Positions 1 to 9,376 of a stretch of 39,592 nucleotides of DNA are shown here, piece after piece. The notes below the pieces were generated by a model. That model was given only the letters and a program-made list of their open reading frames with translations. It was not told where the DNA came from and ran no database searches. Source of the stretch: an uncultured Lactobacillus sp. (lineage in GTDB: Bacteria; Bacillota; Bacilli; Lactobacillales; Lactobacillaceae); the NCBI GenBank assembly GCA_946482465.1, contig CAMLRL010000006.1, positions 1 through 39,592 of the forward strand, read 5' to 3'. The position numbers and the translations under genes were made by a program. The number at the start of each line of letters is the position of its first letter. The first letter of the stretch is position 1.

Positions 1-942
1 AAATAATTCTTGATCTAAATCTACCCTATCAAGTTTATTTCTAGTAATTAATTGGTTCTGAATATAGCCTAAATATTGATTTGCATCTCTTGCTGTCCTT
101 TTTTCATTGATGAACATTTTTTCCACTTCATAAAAGGAAGAATCTCTAGTATTTAGAAAACCATTGTAATTAGCATTTGGATCATCTATTTTATCTAGTT
201 CTATTCTGATTTTTTTCTTAATTAAATTTACAATATTATTTGATTGTAATTGCATTGGCAATCCAATCTGTCGATCAATTATTTTGCTTAAATAATTGTC
301 TTGATTCTTACTTATTTTACTGAAATCCCCTACAAAGATTATTCTGGCTTGACCGTTAAGCTGATTGAAAAACAAATAGAGCTCATCTTGCTTTTCTTTA
401 TCTAGCCTGTCAAAGTCATCAACTATTAAAACCTTACGAAAAATATGCATATCTTGTAAGCTTTTCCTGTCTATCCACATTACCACTCTATCCATGTCAA
501 AGAAATTATTTTGATAATGTGCAATAAAAGCCATAATTAAACATGCAAGAATTACTATCCATATCTTTTCCTTACTACTAAGCTGTTTTTGAATAATAGT
601 AATCGCTGAAATATATGTACTAGCAATAACCGACACTAAAATTAGCGCAACATACGCAAATGTCTTCAACCAATATAAAATTGGATGAATAGTTTCAAGT
701 ATATTTTGGGCGAGTGATGCTTTGTTTTTAGGCTTCCACAATTCCAAATAAACAAATTTGAAGGGCTTAAAGTGCTTTTTACCGCCATTCATTGCTTTTT
801 CCACTTCTTTTAAGTATTCAGTTTTCCCACTTCCCCAACTTCCTTGAAGAAAATATGTTTTTACTTCACCTTTAAGCTCCTCTGCAAAAGCTTTTGCAAC
901 ATTAGTAGTATCAATTCTGTCTATTTTCCAGTCGTCTGCCAT
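1..942 (-). CDS. KAP-family membrane P-loop NTPase, C-terminus outside window
   Basis: An open frame of 314 codons runs from an ATG at 942 off the left edge, so the C-terminus is missing. Visible are a Walker A motif GSWGSGKT (residues 34-41), two hydrophobic segments (about residues 78-105 and 118-140), then a Walker B-like stretch ending in DDFDRLD (175-181). P-loop, inserted transmembrane pair and an hhhhDDxDR Walker B is the layout of KAP NTPases (PF07693 family). These are membrane-bound ATPases that include the F-plasmid phage-exclusion protein PifA. The start is supported by an AGAGGA ribosome site 5 to 6 bases upstream. The gene has no visible operon partner inside the window, and its target is unknown. 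Family call fairly sure, function open. Confidence 0.75.
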   Translation of the reverse strand, partial: MADDWKIDRIDTTNVAKAFAEELKGEVKTYFLQGSWGSGKTEYLKEVEKAMNGGKKHFKPFKFVYLELWKPKNKASLAQNILETIHPILYWLKTFAYVALILVSVIASTYISAITIIQKQLSSKEKIWIVILACLIMAFIAHYQNNFFDMDRVVMWIDRKSLQDMHIFRKVLIVDDFDRLDKEKQDELYLFFNQLNGQARIIFVGDFSKISKNQDNYLSKIIDRQIGLPMQLQSNNIVNLIKKKIRIELDKIDDPNANYNGFLNTRDSSFYEVEKMFINEKRTARDANQYLGYIQNQLITRNKLDRVDLDQELF

Positions 943-1090
943 ATTATCCTCTTACCCCAAAATACTCATTGCTTACTTTACTTTCAATTTTACTAGTAAC
1001 GCTAACACCATTACAACTTGATCAGTTATATAAAGATATCTTTTATAAAGGATTACTATAACAAATACACTACAAGATATTCTTGATATC

Positions 1091-1124
1091 AAAAAAGTCC
1101 TATTCCTTGATAGAAATAGGACTT
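1091..1124 (-). terminator. Intrinsic terminator of pepO
   Basis: A perfect 10-bp inverted repeat (AAGTCCTATT at 1095-1104 with AATAGGACTT at 1115-1124) is followed on the minus strand by a run of T. It lies about 35 bases after the pepO stop. Confidence 0.85.
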
Positions 1125-1156
1125 ATCATCTCGCTGTTTTTGTCTATTAAACTAGA

Positions 1157-3106
1157 TTACCAAATATAAACGCGTTTATCTGGATCTAACCACATACCGT
1201 CTTCTGGCTTAACATCAAAAGCCTTGTAGAAGTCATCTTGACATTGAGTCTGAACATTAGCACGTAATGGACCAGGAGCATGAACATCAACTGCAGTTTG
1301 ACTCTTAATTGATTCAGTCAATTGCTTGTTAGCCCAAATGCGAGCAAAGTTCTCGAACAATTTCTTCAAGTCTTCGTTCTCATTCTTAGCAGCTTCAACT
1401 GCTGCAGTTAAACCACCTTGGTCTGCAATGTTTTCTGAAACAATTTGCTTACCGTTAAGAGTAACTGGGCCATATTCGATACCATCAAACAGGTCAATTT
1501 CAGCTTGCGTACGCTTCTTAAATTCAGCGTAGTCTTCGTCAGTCCACCAGTTCTTCATGTTACCAATTTCATCGAATTGTGCACCATTGTTATCAAAGGC
1601 GTGTGAAACTTCGTGGGCAATAACAGTACCGATACCACCGTAATTAGTAGCACGGTCTTGTTTTAAGTCATAAAATGGTGCCTGAAGAATAGCAGCAGGG
1701 AATGTTAAGTCGTTTCTTTGTGGGTCGTAACATGCATTAACGAGGTTACCAGGCATTGCCCAAACTGTCCGATCAACTTCCTTGTGCAATTGTTCAAGAT
1801 TGTACTTTTGCTCCACAATGCCAAATGCACGTTCATTTGAATAAAGGCTACCGCCCTCATTAGCTGGAACCACCTTTAAGCGATTGTAAACTTCTTCAAT
1901 CTTGTCAGGGTAACCAATCTTTAGCTCTAAAGCGTTAACTTTAACAATGGCCTTTTCTTTAGTTGCTTCTGACAACCAGCTATTGTTTTGCAAGCGATCC
2001 TTATAAACGTCAAGCATGTGATGAATCATTTCTTCAACATCTTTTTTGGCATCTTCACCAAAATATGTCTTGCCGTAGTAAACACCAATAACTTCGCTGA
2101 AGTCTGAGTTAGCAAATTGATATGCTTGCTTTTCGCCACTCGTTAATTTTGGTTGACCATTTAATGCTTGGCTGAATGGGAACGCTGCTTCACGAAATTC
2201 TTGTGATAAAGCAGGAGCTGCAGCATTAATAAAGTTAACAATCATCCAGCCTTTGATTTCATCAAAGTTTTCTTCATTGATAATTTCGTTAATGTGATCC
2301 AAGTAGCGTGGTTCTTCAACAATAATTCGTTCTGGTTCTTCGCCAATTGCTTCTTTCAAGTAGTAAGCAATCTTGAATTGATCAAACTTAGCTTCAAAGT
2401 CCTCAATCTTCATTGGATTGTAAGTAGCAGGATAATCTGCCCACTCTTCTGTAGACTTAACGATCTTAGATAGCTTAGCATCAAATTTAATAGCATCTTC
2501 TGCATATTTTTCTGCTTTAGCTTGATCAATACCAGCCATGGTTAAAAGCTTAACTGATTGCTTTTGTAAAATGTCTAATAGCTTTGGTGCATCAGGAGTT
2601 TGATAAGTTGTAGTGTCCGGTAAATATGTTCCTGGACCTGCAAAATACAAAGCATTAACTTTAGTATTCTTCATGTCAGGTGAAACGTCAAAGCCAAATG
2701 GGATTGAAGCAAAGGTTGATAAGGCAGGTGCATTTAAGTTGTAGTCAGAAAAGTCCTTAATCCCGTCAAGAATAGTTAAATCGTCCTTAATTGGATCAGC
2801 ACCTTCTCTATTACGCTTGTCAAAATCGCATGCTAATTTATAGAGCTTAACTGCTTCATCCAAGTTAGGAACATCAGGAATTTCCTTTTTACCAGATGCA
2901 AAATCAGCTAAATCCTGCATTAAATGCTTTTCAACGCTAACGTCAATACCATCAAATGATGCCATACGTGAACGATCTTCTGGAATCTTAGTCTTTTCAA
3001 TCCATTCAGAGTTAACAGCTAGGTATAAGTTATCCTGAGGTCTTGTGCCAACTTTTGGTTCAATGACGTTGCCGCTACCGCCACGAATTGCCGAAATATT
3101 TTTCAT
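1157..3106 (-). CDS. pepO: M13 family zinc endopeptidase PepO
   Basis: A 649-residue cytoplasmic-type oligopeptidase of the neprilysin (M13) family, which cleaves short peptides during peptide use. The zinc site HEVSH sits at residues 498-502 and the third ligand motif ENIAD at 558-562. The substrate-binding motif, normally NAFY/NAYY, reads NACY here. The C-terminus ends in the family-typical aromatic residue (VYIW). No signal peptide is seen, in keeping with lactic acid bacterial PepO, and the length is normal. A strong GGGAGGA site lies upstream of the ATG. It has its own terminator, and 93 bases separate it from the MFS gene upstream, so it is probably transcribed on its own or by read-through. 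Confidence 0.95.
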   Translation of the reverse strand: MKNISAIRGGSGNVIEPKVGTRPQDNLYLAVNSEWIEKTKIPEDRSRMASFDGIDVSVEKHLMQDLADFASGKKEIPDVPNLDEAVKLYKLACDFDKRNREGADPIKDDLTILDGIKDFSDYNLNAPALSTFASIPFGFDVSPDMKNTKVNALYFAGPGTYLPDTTTYQTPDAPKLLDILQKQSVKLLTMAGIDQAKAEKYAEDAIKFDAKLSKIVKSTEEWADYPATYNPMKIEDFEAKFDQFKIAYYLKEAIGEEPERIIVEEPRYLDHINEIINEENFDEIKGWMIVNFINAAAPALSQEFREAAFPFSQALNGQPKLTSGEKQAYQFANSDFSEVIGVYYGKTYFGEDAKKDVEEMIHHMLDVYKDRLQNNSWLSEATKEKAIVKVNALELKIGYPDKIEEVYNRLKVVPANEGGSLYSNERAFGIVEQKYNLEQLHKEVDRTVWAMPGNLVNACYDPQRNDLTFPAAILQAPFYDLKQDRATNYGGIGTVIAHEVSHAFDNNGAQFDEIGNMKNWWTDEDYAEFKKRTQAEIDLFDGIEYGPVTLNGKQIVSENIADQGGLTAAVEAAKNENEDLKKLFENFARIWANKQLTESIKSQTAVDVHAPGPLRANVQTQCQDDFYKAFDVKPEDGMWLDPDKRVYIW

Positions 3107-3199
3107 TGAGAGAGTCCTCCCTTTTTTCTAAAATTAAAAATACACTAAATTAATATTATCATTTTAATCAATTGATAAGTGTTAAAAAGCCTTTACAAA

Positions 3200-4420
3200 T
3201 TACTTGAAAACTTTAATGTGTTTACGCAATTTTGCATGAAGAGGAATTAGCAATAAAACCATCATGAAAATGCAAATTGCAGCCGTAATGAAGAACGGAA
3301 TATAACCTGCATGATCAATCATCATTCCTCCAAATAGTGGGCCAAAGGCTTGACCGATTCCACGCGCAACACTAATTGCCCCCTGATACTTACCTTTACT
3401 GGTCATCGGTGACAAGTCGTTAATGTACGCTGGAACAGCAGGAAACGCTGTGGCTTCTCCTAACGTTAACACCACCATCGACAAAGCAAAGTGGGCAAAG
3501 TCGTGGGCAAAAATAAGTGTCGCAAATGAAAGAGCGAACATCGTTGTCCCAAATATTATTTGCTGGAACAAATTTTTAAATAGGCGCGGAAAACGAGCCA
3601 AAATAACCTGCACAGTCACAATAATTGCACCGTTAAGCGTCCACAGTAAACTGTATAAATGAAACGGAATTCCGAGTGAAACCATGTAAACCGATAGATT
3701 TGATTCCCAGTTCATGTACATTAGCCAAGTTACTGCTAGTGAAATTAGAAAGCCGACCATCAACATGACGTTGTACTTAGGCATTGGTTCAGTTTTAACT
3801 TTACCGCTTGCTCCCTTACTTTTAGCTTTGCGTTCTTTATGAAAGTTAATAATTGGTCGGTAGTGAATTGCCGCATTAACACAGGCAATTGCAAATAATG
3901 AAGAAGCAAGTAGGAACAGGAACTCAATTGAGAAGTCATAGAGATAACCAACGAGCAGAGTTCCAGTAACAGTACCAACGTTTTGGGCAAAGTAGATCAA
4001 GTTGAATACATAGCGCCCAGGATATTTTTTAATACTGGTGGAAATGGAATTGATCATTGTTCCGTTCCAACCACTAACAAACCCAGTAATAATTAGCCAA
4101 ATCCAGTAAGCTGGCCAGCCATGAAAGAAGGCCATAAAAAACAGGACCACAGCATCAGTGCCTAGTCCAGCAACAATTAATGGATACGGATTGAAGCGGT
4201 CATACAAGCGCCCAGCGGTGAATGACCCCAAAACATTACTTGCACAGTTGCAGAAAAGTACAAGCCCGATAACTGAAAGGCTAATGTGTAATTGCTTATT
4301 TAAGTAAACTGAAGTAAGTGGCCAAACAAAACTTGAACCGATCCAGGTTGCTAGTTCCCCTAGCAATAACCAACATAATTTAACTTCGGTTCCAGTATTT
4401 GATCCGTGTGTGAGTTTCAT
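3200..4420 (-). CDS. Major facilitator superfamily transporter
   Basis: A 406-residue integral membrane protein with about 12 hydrophobic helices and a charged central loop near residues 190-215 (rich in Lys and Glu) between the two six-helix halves. The loop after helix 2 contains GRLYDR, a recognisable form of MFS motif A (GxLaDRxGR). Family knowledge suggests a drug or metabolite efflux proton antiporter, but the sequence does not show the substrate. An AAAGGA site precedes the ATG with good spacing. It lies between pepO and the D-Asp ligase/AsnH pair in the same direction, but a terminator (4546-4585) separates it from the latter. Confidence 0.85.
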   Translation of the reverse strand: MKLTHGSNTGTEVKLCWLLLGELATWIGSSFVWPLTSVYLNKQLHISLSVIGLVLFCNCASNVLGSFTAGRLYDRFNPYPLIVAGLGTDAVVLFFMAFFHGWPAYWIWLIITGFVSGWNGTMINSISTSIKKYPGRYVFNLIYFAQNVGTVTGTLLVGYLYDFSIEFLFLLASSLFAIACVNAAIHYRPIINFHKERKAKSKGASGKVKTEPMPKYNVMLMVGFLISLAVTWLMYMNWESNLSVYMVSLGIPFHLYSLLWTLNGAIIVTVQVILARFPRLFKNLFQQIIFGTTMFALSFATLIFAHDFAHFALSMVVLTLGEATAFPAVPAYINDLSPMTSKGKYQGAISVARGIGQAFGPLFGGMMIDHAGYIPFFITAAICIFMMVLLLIPLHAKLRKHIKVFK

Positions 4421-4545
4421 TTATTCAGTCCTTTCTTGTTTTAATTTCCATTTAACAGTGTAGCAAGAAGTACGCTAAATTAACACCCTCACCTAACAGT
4501 TCAAAGTCCTAAAAACGTGGTGGTGAATAGAATTTAGGTACACAT

Positions 4546-4585
4546 AAAAAAGAATGATTATCAGTCTAAACTGTAATCATCCTTA
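4546..4585 (-). terminator. Intrinsic terminator after the D-Asp ligase gene
   Basis: The minus strand shows an AT-rich hairpin (ATGATTA pairing with TAATCAT, extended with a mismatch) followed by a T run. It begins within a few bases of the stop of the ligase gene at 4588, marking the end of the asnH-asl unit. Confidence 0.7.
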
Positions 4586-4587
4586 AT

Positions 4588-5850
4588 TTAGTTTTCAAAA
4601 AATTGGCCTTTGTTTTCTTGGTAATATTTCTTATATCGGCCATTATAATTATGAAACATATATTTCATCAATAGCCAACGCTTAAAGTTACGGTCCTTAT
4701 CATAAAAGACGGTAGTTCCATAGCGACCTTCGTGAATTAGTTCTTCGGCAAGCTGCTTAGCTTCATTGTCATGTGCATATTGCTTAAAGACTTTGACAGG
4801 TAGACCAAGCCATAGAACATGTTTGGACTTAAGCTTATTGCCGTAGACTGTTTCCTTGTCTTGCAAGCTGTCATAAACATAATCATCAACATACCACTTA
4901 GCTAAATTATAGCCGTTTAAGGTTACGTAAAAGCTTGAGCGGCCCTGACGCAAGTTAATTTCAAAGAACTTGTACTTGCCATCACGCGCATCATACTTGA
5001 TGTCGAAGTTGGCCATCCCAGTGTAGTTGAGCTTTTCCAAGAAAGCCTCAACCTGTTCATACAATTTTTCATTATATTCAGGCAAAATTGCCATGTAGTT
5101 ACCAATAGCCTGTGGAGTTGGGTCTTCTAAGAGTGGATGACCCAAGCACATCATCTTAACATGGTGATGACGGTCAACATACACGTTAAGAACACGCATA
5201 TTGGAATCGTCACCAGGGATAAAGTCCTGTGCAATTAAGTCAGCCTGATAGCCGTTGCCATAAATCTTGCCAACAATGTCACGCAATTCTGTTTCGTTGT
5301 GAATTGTGAAGGCCTTTTTACGTCCTTCAAAGTGAACATCAAGCCAAGAAACTGGATCTTCTGGTTTTAGTTCAATTGGATAGTCAAATGGCAATTCAAG
5401 ATAGTTTTCTGCCTTAAAGTCAGTCATGGTAATAATCTTAGTCTTAGGGTAAGGCAAACCGCATTCTTCAGCTATTTGGTAGAAGCCCTCTTTAGAAATC
5501 AATTTTTCTAACAAATCATATTCAATGTAAGGTACGACAAAGACATCGGCTAATTCGTCTTTATGCTTGGAAAGAAGCTCAGCGTAGCCGTCTCCGCAGG
5601 CAATCAGAATAACTGGTTCCTGATGATCTTGGTAGAGCTTTTTTTGCTCACGCATTACTTCAATAAAAGTTGGATCTTCACTAAATCCTGGGTGAAGCTC
5701 AACACTGACAATTTTAGAATAACGGGTTGGGGCTAGCTGAGTATCCGCTAACGCTTTAACGCTAATTCCATAGGCTTCATTAAAGGATCTTGCCATCCCA
5801 TATACGTTAATATCACTACCGAGTAATATAGGTGTAAAATCTTGACTCAT
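4588..5850 (-). CDS. asl: ATP-grasp D-aspartate ligase for the peptidoglycan crossbridge
   Basis: A 420-residue ATP-grasp carboxylate-amine ligase. It begins MSQDFTPILLGSDINVYGMA and contains DFIPGDDSNMRV, MCLGHPLLEDPTP and FEINLRQGRSS. These blocks match, from memory, the Enterococcus faecium D-aspartate ligase Aslfm almost word for word and over the full length. That enzyme joins the beta-carboxylate of D-Asp to the epsilon-amino group of the stem-peptide lysine in peptidoglycan precursors in the cytoplasm. The start is 15 bases after the stop of the asparagine-synthase gene, with a GGAGCAG ribosome site, so the two are an operon. The neighbouring amidotransferase supports the crossbridge role. 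A D-Asp racemase, next to asl in enterococci, is not in this window. Confidence 0.9.
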   Translation of the reverse strand: MSQDFTPILLGSDINVYGMARSFNEAYGISVKALADTQLAPTRYSKIVSVELHPGFSEDPTFIEVMREQKKLYQDHQEPVILIACGDGYAELLSKHKDELADVFVVPYIEYDLLEKLISKEGFYQIAEECGLPYPKTKIITMTDFKAENYLELPFDYPIELKPEDPVSWLDVHFEGRKKAFTIHNETELRDIVGKIYGNGYQADLIAQDFIPGDDSNMRVLNVYVDRHHHVKMMCLGHPLLEDPTPQAIGNYMAILPEYNEKLYEQVEAFLEKLNYTGMANFDIKYDARDGKYKFFEINLRQGRSSFYVTLNGYNLAKWYVDDYVYDSLQDKETVYGNKLKSKHVLWLGLPVKVFKQYAHDNEAKQLAEELIHEGRYGTTVFYDKDRNFKRWLLMKYMFHNYNGRYKKYYQENKGQFFEN

Positions 5851-5865
5851 TTAAAACTGCTCCTA

Positions 5866-7815
5866 TTAAACTAGCTTTCCTTGTTCAATCAAGCTAGCTA
5901 CTTCTGGTTGCACACGTTGATACTTAGAAACTGTTTCATCGTAATCAACAAAGAATAATTTGTACCAAACAAGGAACGTGTAAATTGTCCAGATTTGGCG
6001 ACGATGTGAGCCATCGCCTTTGTAATTTTCATCAAGTAATTGCAAAATTTTGTCTTGTTCAAAAATGTCATTAACAAAATCTTCGCTGAACAAGTCACGC
6101 ACTTGTTGATAAAAGCGTGGTTCTTGCAACCATTCTTTGATTGGGGTTGGGAAACCTAGCTTAGGACGCTTAGCCCACTCGTCTGGCAGCACTTTTTCTG
6201 ATGCCTTACGCAAAGCGTATTTAGTATCATGCTTGTTAACCAAGTAATCGGTTGGAATTGAATTAGCACGTTCAGCAACCTTGCGGTCAAGGTATGGCAC
6301 ACGCAATTCGAGCGAATGAGCCATTGAAATCTTGTCGGCCTTTTGTTCAATATCATTTAGCATGAAGTGGTGCAAATCGATGTATTGCATTTGGCGAACG
6401 TTATCAAGATTCTTAACCTTTTCAAAGTCCTTTTGATAAATACCATTAACGGTTAATTTGTTGCGGTATGATGGCTTCAACACGCCATTAGCGTCTTCTG
6501 AAGTGAAGATAGTTGGGTAATCCATGTCATAGATGACTGATTGACCAACGTAAAATTCGCTTGGTTCAGCCAAGTTGGTGTACATGTGAACCTTACCAGG
6601 GAAGTTTGGCATCTTTTTAATCTTATGTGCCAATTTAACCCTTGTCTTCTTCGGCAACTTTTTACATTGAGAAGTAAAGACCTTAATAACGTTGTTATGC
6701 GTGTGCATCCCGTAGTTAACGTAGCCGGCAAATAATTCGTCCGCACCTTCACCAGATAAGGCAACCGTAACGTGCTTACGCGCCATCTTGCACAAGTACC
6801 AAAGAGGAATGATTGACGGATTAGCGTCGGGTTCATCCATGTGGTACTGCATTTCTGGGAAGTCATGCATTGCCTCGTCAGCTTTAACCTTGTCTGAATA
6901 GAAATTCCAACCATTCATATCGGCTAAAGCCTTAGCCTTAGATGCCTCATCATAAGTTGCATCGTCAAAGGAAATTGAGAAGACATCATCAGGATTTAAG
7001 ATGCTGGTAATGTAACTGGAATCGACTCCTTCTGATAAGAAGGCACCAACAGGAACATCCGCAATATGGTGCAACTTAACTGATTCATGCAAATCTTCGT
7101 CGATTTTATTAACCGTCTCTTCAAAACTAAGCGTGTTAGCCTTATATTCAGCGTCCCAGTATTGATGGGTCTTCATTTGACCGTCTTTATATTCAAACCA
7201 GTGGCCTGCTGGGAACCGCTTGATGTCCTTAAAGAAAGTTTCATCGAGGTCATTATATTGGTTCATCAAGTATGGTTTAACTGCTTCTGTATTAAGACGA
7301 CGCTTAAAACCAGGGAACTGCAAGAAGCTCTTGATTTCTGAGCCAATGATCAAGTGCCCATTCTCGTCGCTGTAGTAAAGTGGCTTGATACCAAAGAAAT
7401 CACGGGCGCCATACAGCGTTTGAGTGTTATCATCCCAAATGGCAAACGCAAACATACCCCGGATACGCTTAAGTAAGCCATCCATGCCCCACTCTTCAAA
7501 ACCATGCAACAGAACTTCTGTATCCGATTTAGTGGTAAATGTATGACCTGCTTTAATTAATTCATCTCTTAATGGCTGGAAGTTGTAAATTTCACCATTA
7601 AAGATAATTGCCTTTGTTTTGTCTTCATTGTAAATTGGTTGGCTACCGCCACGTAAATCAATGATTGATAATCTTCTAAAACCTAAAGCAACTTTATCGT
7701 TGGTGTAAAAACCGTCTGAGTCAGGACCACGGTGCATGATCGCTGCCATCATTTTGCCAATAGCTGCTTGCTTATCATTTATTTCTGGATTATAAAATGC
7801 GACAATTCCGCACAT
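5866..7815 (-). CDS. asnH: Asparagine synthase family amidotransferase, probably AsnH acting on the D-Asp crossbridge
   Basis: A 649-residue two-domain protein. After removal of Met1, Cys2 is the nucleophile of the class II glutaminase domain (CGIVAFYNP, then MHRGPDSDG), which releases ammonia from glutamine. The C-terminal synthetase domain has the ATP-pyrophosphatase loop at residues 261-267. It reads SEGVDSS, where the common form is SGGxDSS or SSGVDSS, so one Gly/Ser is Glu. Such enzymes make asparagine or, in lactococci (AsnH), amidate the D-Asp crossbridge of peptidoglycan. The 15-base gap to the D-Asp ligase favours the second role, but this is an inference. The start has only a weak ribosome site (GGAAGAT). 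Confidence 0.88.
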   Translation of the reverse strand: MCGIVAFYNPEINDKQAAIGKMMAAIMHRGPDSDGFYTNDKVALGFRRLSIIDLRGGSQPIYNEDKTKAIIFNGEIYNFQPLRDELIKAGHTFTTKSDTEVLLHGFEEWGMDGLLKRIRGMFAFAIWDDNTQTLYGARDFFGIKPLYYSDENGHLIIGSEIKSFLQFPGFKRRLNTEAVKPYLMNQYNDLDETFFKDIKRFPAGHWFEYKDGQMKTHQYWDAEYKANTLSFEETVNKIDEDLHESVKLHHIADVPVGAFLSEGVDSSYITSILNPDDVFSISFDDATYDEASKAKALADMNGWNFYSDKVKADEAMHDFPEMQYHMDEPDANPSIIPLWYLCKMARKHVTVALSGEGADELFAGYVNYGMHTHNNVIKVFTSQCKKLPKKTRVKLAHKIKKMPNFPGKVHMYTNLAEPSEFYVGQSVIYDMDYPTIFTSEDANGVLKPSYRNKLTVNGIYQKDFEKVKNLDNVRQMQYIDLHHFMLNDIEQKADKISMAHSLELRVPYLDRKVAERANSIPTDYLVNKHDTKYALRKASEKVLPDEWAKRPKLGFPTPIKEWLQEPRFYQQVRDLFSEDFVNDIFEQDKILQLLDENYKGDGSHRRQIWTIYTFLVWYKLFFVDYDETVSKYQRVQPEVASLIEQGKLV

Positions 7816-7924
7816 AGATTTATCTTCCTTAATTAATCTTAGTTAGTAACCTGTTAGTTTTTAAGTTTAACTTTCACATTATAAGATAATGGCGACCAAA
7901 TTCCAAATTGTCCACCCATTTTAC

Positions 7925-9322
7925 CTAAATGTAAAAGATTCTTCGCCTGCTGGCAGCCCCATAACCAAAGGCCTGGATTACGTGTCGATGCAAATCAATG
8001 TTTACAACGTACCCAGCAAATTCAGTTTGATGATCGATTTGACGATTCCAGTTCTTATTATATTTAGTCGTCAAAACATGGTTCGGTCCCATTAAAGCTG
8101 AGCAGTTAAACAAAATATACTGGATACCATTTATTCTGAACTGGTCTTCAACGTGACGGTGGCCACAGAAGTAGGCAATAATTCGAGCATTTTTCACATT
8201 AGTAAAATCAAAATCATTTGCTAAGCGAAATTCTGGTGGGATACCGCTGCTTGAGTGCATTTGCCCTTTTTCGCCCTGATTAAATGCCACTAGTAGTTCG
8301 TGAAGGGACCGGCCGTTGTACTTAAGCGCATTCGAGCCCTTGCGGTTAATCGGATTGCCATGGCTCATAAAGACAATGCTCTTATTGGATGATTGTTCTA
8401 AGATTTCAATGATTTCTTCCATCTGATCTTCTCTGACAGCCAAAGTGATTTTTGCATCGTAACGCTTCTGACCCTGAGCATTTAAAATGTAAGGCAAGTC
8501 AGTGGTGTTGACTGAAATGAAGCGGATATCATCGACATCATAGTAACAAACGCCGTGTTGGCGTGAAATATAGTGCACACCTGGTTGTGCATACATTGCT
8601 GGCCACATAATCTTTTCAAATTCATTCTCGGGGAATGATGCTTTTAAGTCGTGGTGCTCATCATACTTATCGTTTTCATCGTGATTGCCTTTAATCATCA
8701 AGTACGGCACCTTGGTTGATTTAAACGAGTCACGTAACTTAATTAGTTCGCTTTCGCCCAAGAAACCCGTATCAGAGCCGTCAATCCAGTCCCCCAAATG
8801 CACCTTGAGATCAAGTAACCCAGAGTCATCAAGATAGGAAAATTCGTTAACATGGGTTAACCCATTCCAGCCGTAAAAATCCGTACTATTACTATCCTTA
8901 TAGTGCGTATCGGTAATCACACTAACATTGACAGAATTTTTACCCTCATGCGTCCGCTCCTTGACACGTTTAATGAATTCATCAAGGTATTCTTCCACAA
9001 TATAACGACGCCCCGTTTTGCGATTAACAAACGCACGGTATCGTTCTAATTCAGGACTAAATTCACGCACATATTCTGGCGCTAAGTTATCAGCACTTTC
9101 TAAACTGAGTGCCTGATGCAAAACATCATTTTCATCTTTATAAACGGTCAGATTATATGGCAGACCTTGGGGTGTATGTTGCGCTGTATCAACATGATAT
9201 TCACCTACCGTCACATATTCCTGCATTGGATCAAGTGAATTTTTCCTTTTATTAAAAAGACGGCGCATTTTAGCCCCATTTTTCCGATCAAATAATCCCA
9301 TTGAATACTTAAAAACATTCAT
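7925..9322 (-). CDS. Calcineurin-like metallophosphoesterase
   Basis: A 465-residue protein with the full dinuclear-metal phosphoesterase signature: DTH at 138-140, GDWID at 177-181, GNHD at 212-215, SHGN at 320-323 and GHRH at 387-390. The first 130 residues carry no recognisable motif and look like an N-terminal accessory domain. There is no signal peptide or membrane segment, so it should be cytoplasmic. The substrate cannot be told: the fold serves nucleotides, phosphodiesters and phosphoproteins. The start used has a TTGAGG ribosome site about seven bases upstream, and an internal ATG at residue 8 has none. The gene for an unknown 161-residue protein lies upstream, but a terminator separates them. 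Confidence 0.85.
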   Translation of the reverse strand: MNVFKYSMGLFDRKNGAKMRRLFNKRKNSLDPMQEYVTVGEYHVDTAQHTPQGLPYNLTVYKDENDVLHQALSLESADNLAPEYVREFSPELERYRAFVNRKTGRRYIVEEYLDEFIKRVKERTHEGKNSVNVSVITDTHYKDSNSTDFYGWNGLTHVNEFSYLDDSGLLDLKVHLGDWIDGSDTGFLGESELIKLRDSFKSTKVPYLMIKGNHDENDKYDEHHDLKASFPENEFEKIMWPAMYAQPGVHYISRQHGVCYYDVDDIRFISVNTTDLPYILNAQGQKRYDAKITLAVREDQMEEIIEILEQSSNKSIVFMSHGNPINRKGSNALKYNGRSLHELLVAFNQGEKGQMHSSSGIPPEFRLANDFDFTNVKNARIIAYFCGHRHVEDQFRINGIQYILFNCSALMGPNHVLTTKYNKNWNRQIDHQTEFAGYVVNIDLHRHVIQAFGYGAASRRRIFYI

Positions 9323-9342
9323 TATTGTGCCTCAACCCAAAG

Positions 9343-9371
9343 AAAAAAGCCGGGCGGTCAGCCACAGCTTC
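9343..9371 (-). terminator. Intrinsic terminator after the 161-residue gene
   Basis: The minus strand folds into a GC-rich hairpin (AAGCTG..GGC with GCC..CGGCTT, one bulged T, five-base loop) followed by TTTT. It lies between the 161-residue gene and the phosphoesterase gene. Confidence 0.7.
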
Positions 9372-9376
9372 AGAAA

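Noticed and set aside
6477..6914. 145-codon minus-strand frame inside the asparagine-synthase-like gene
   Set aside because: Lies wholly within the conserved coding frame of that gene, has an unnatural composition and no ribosome site.
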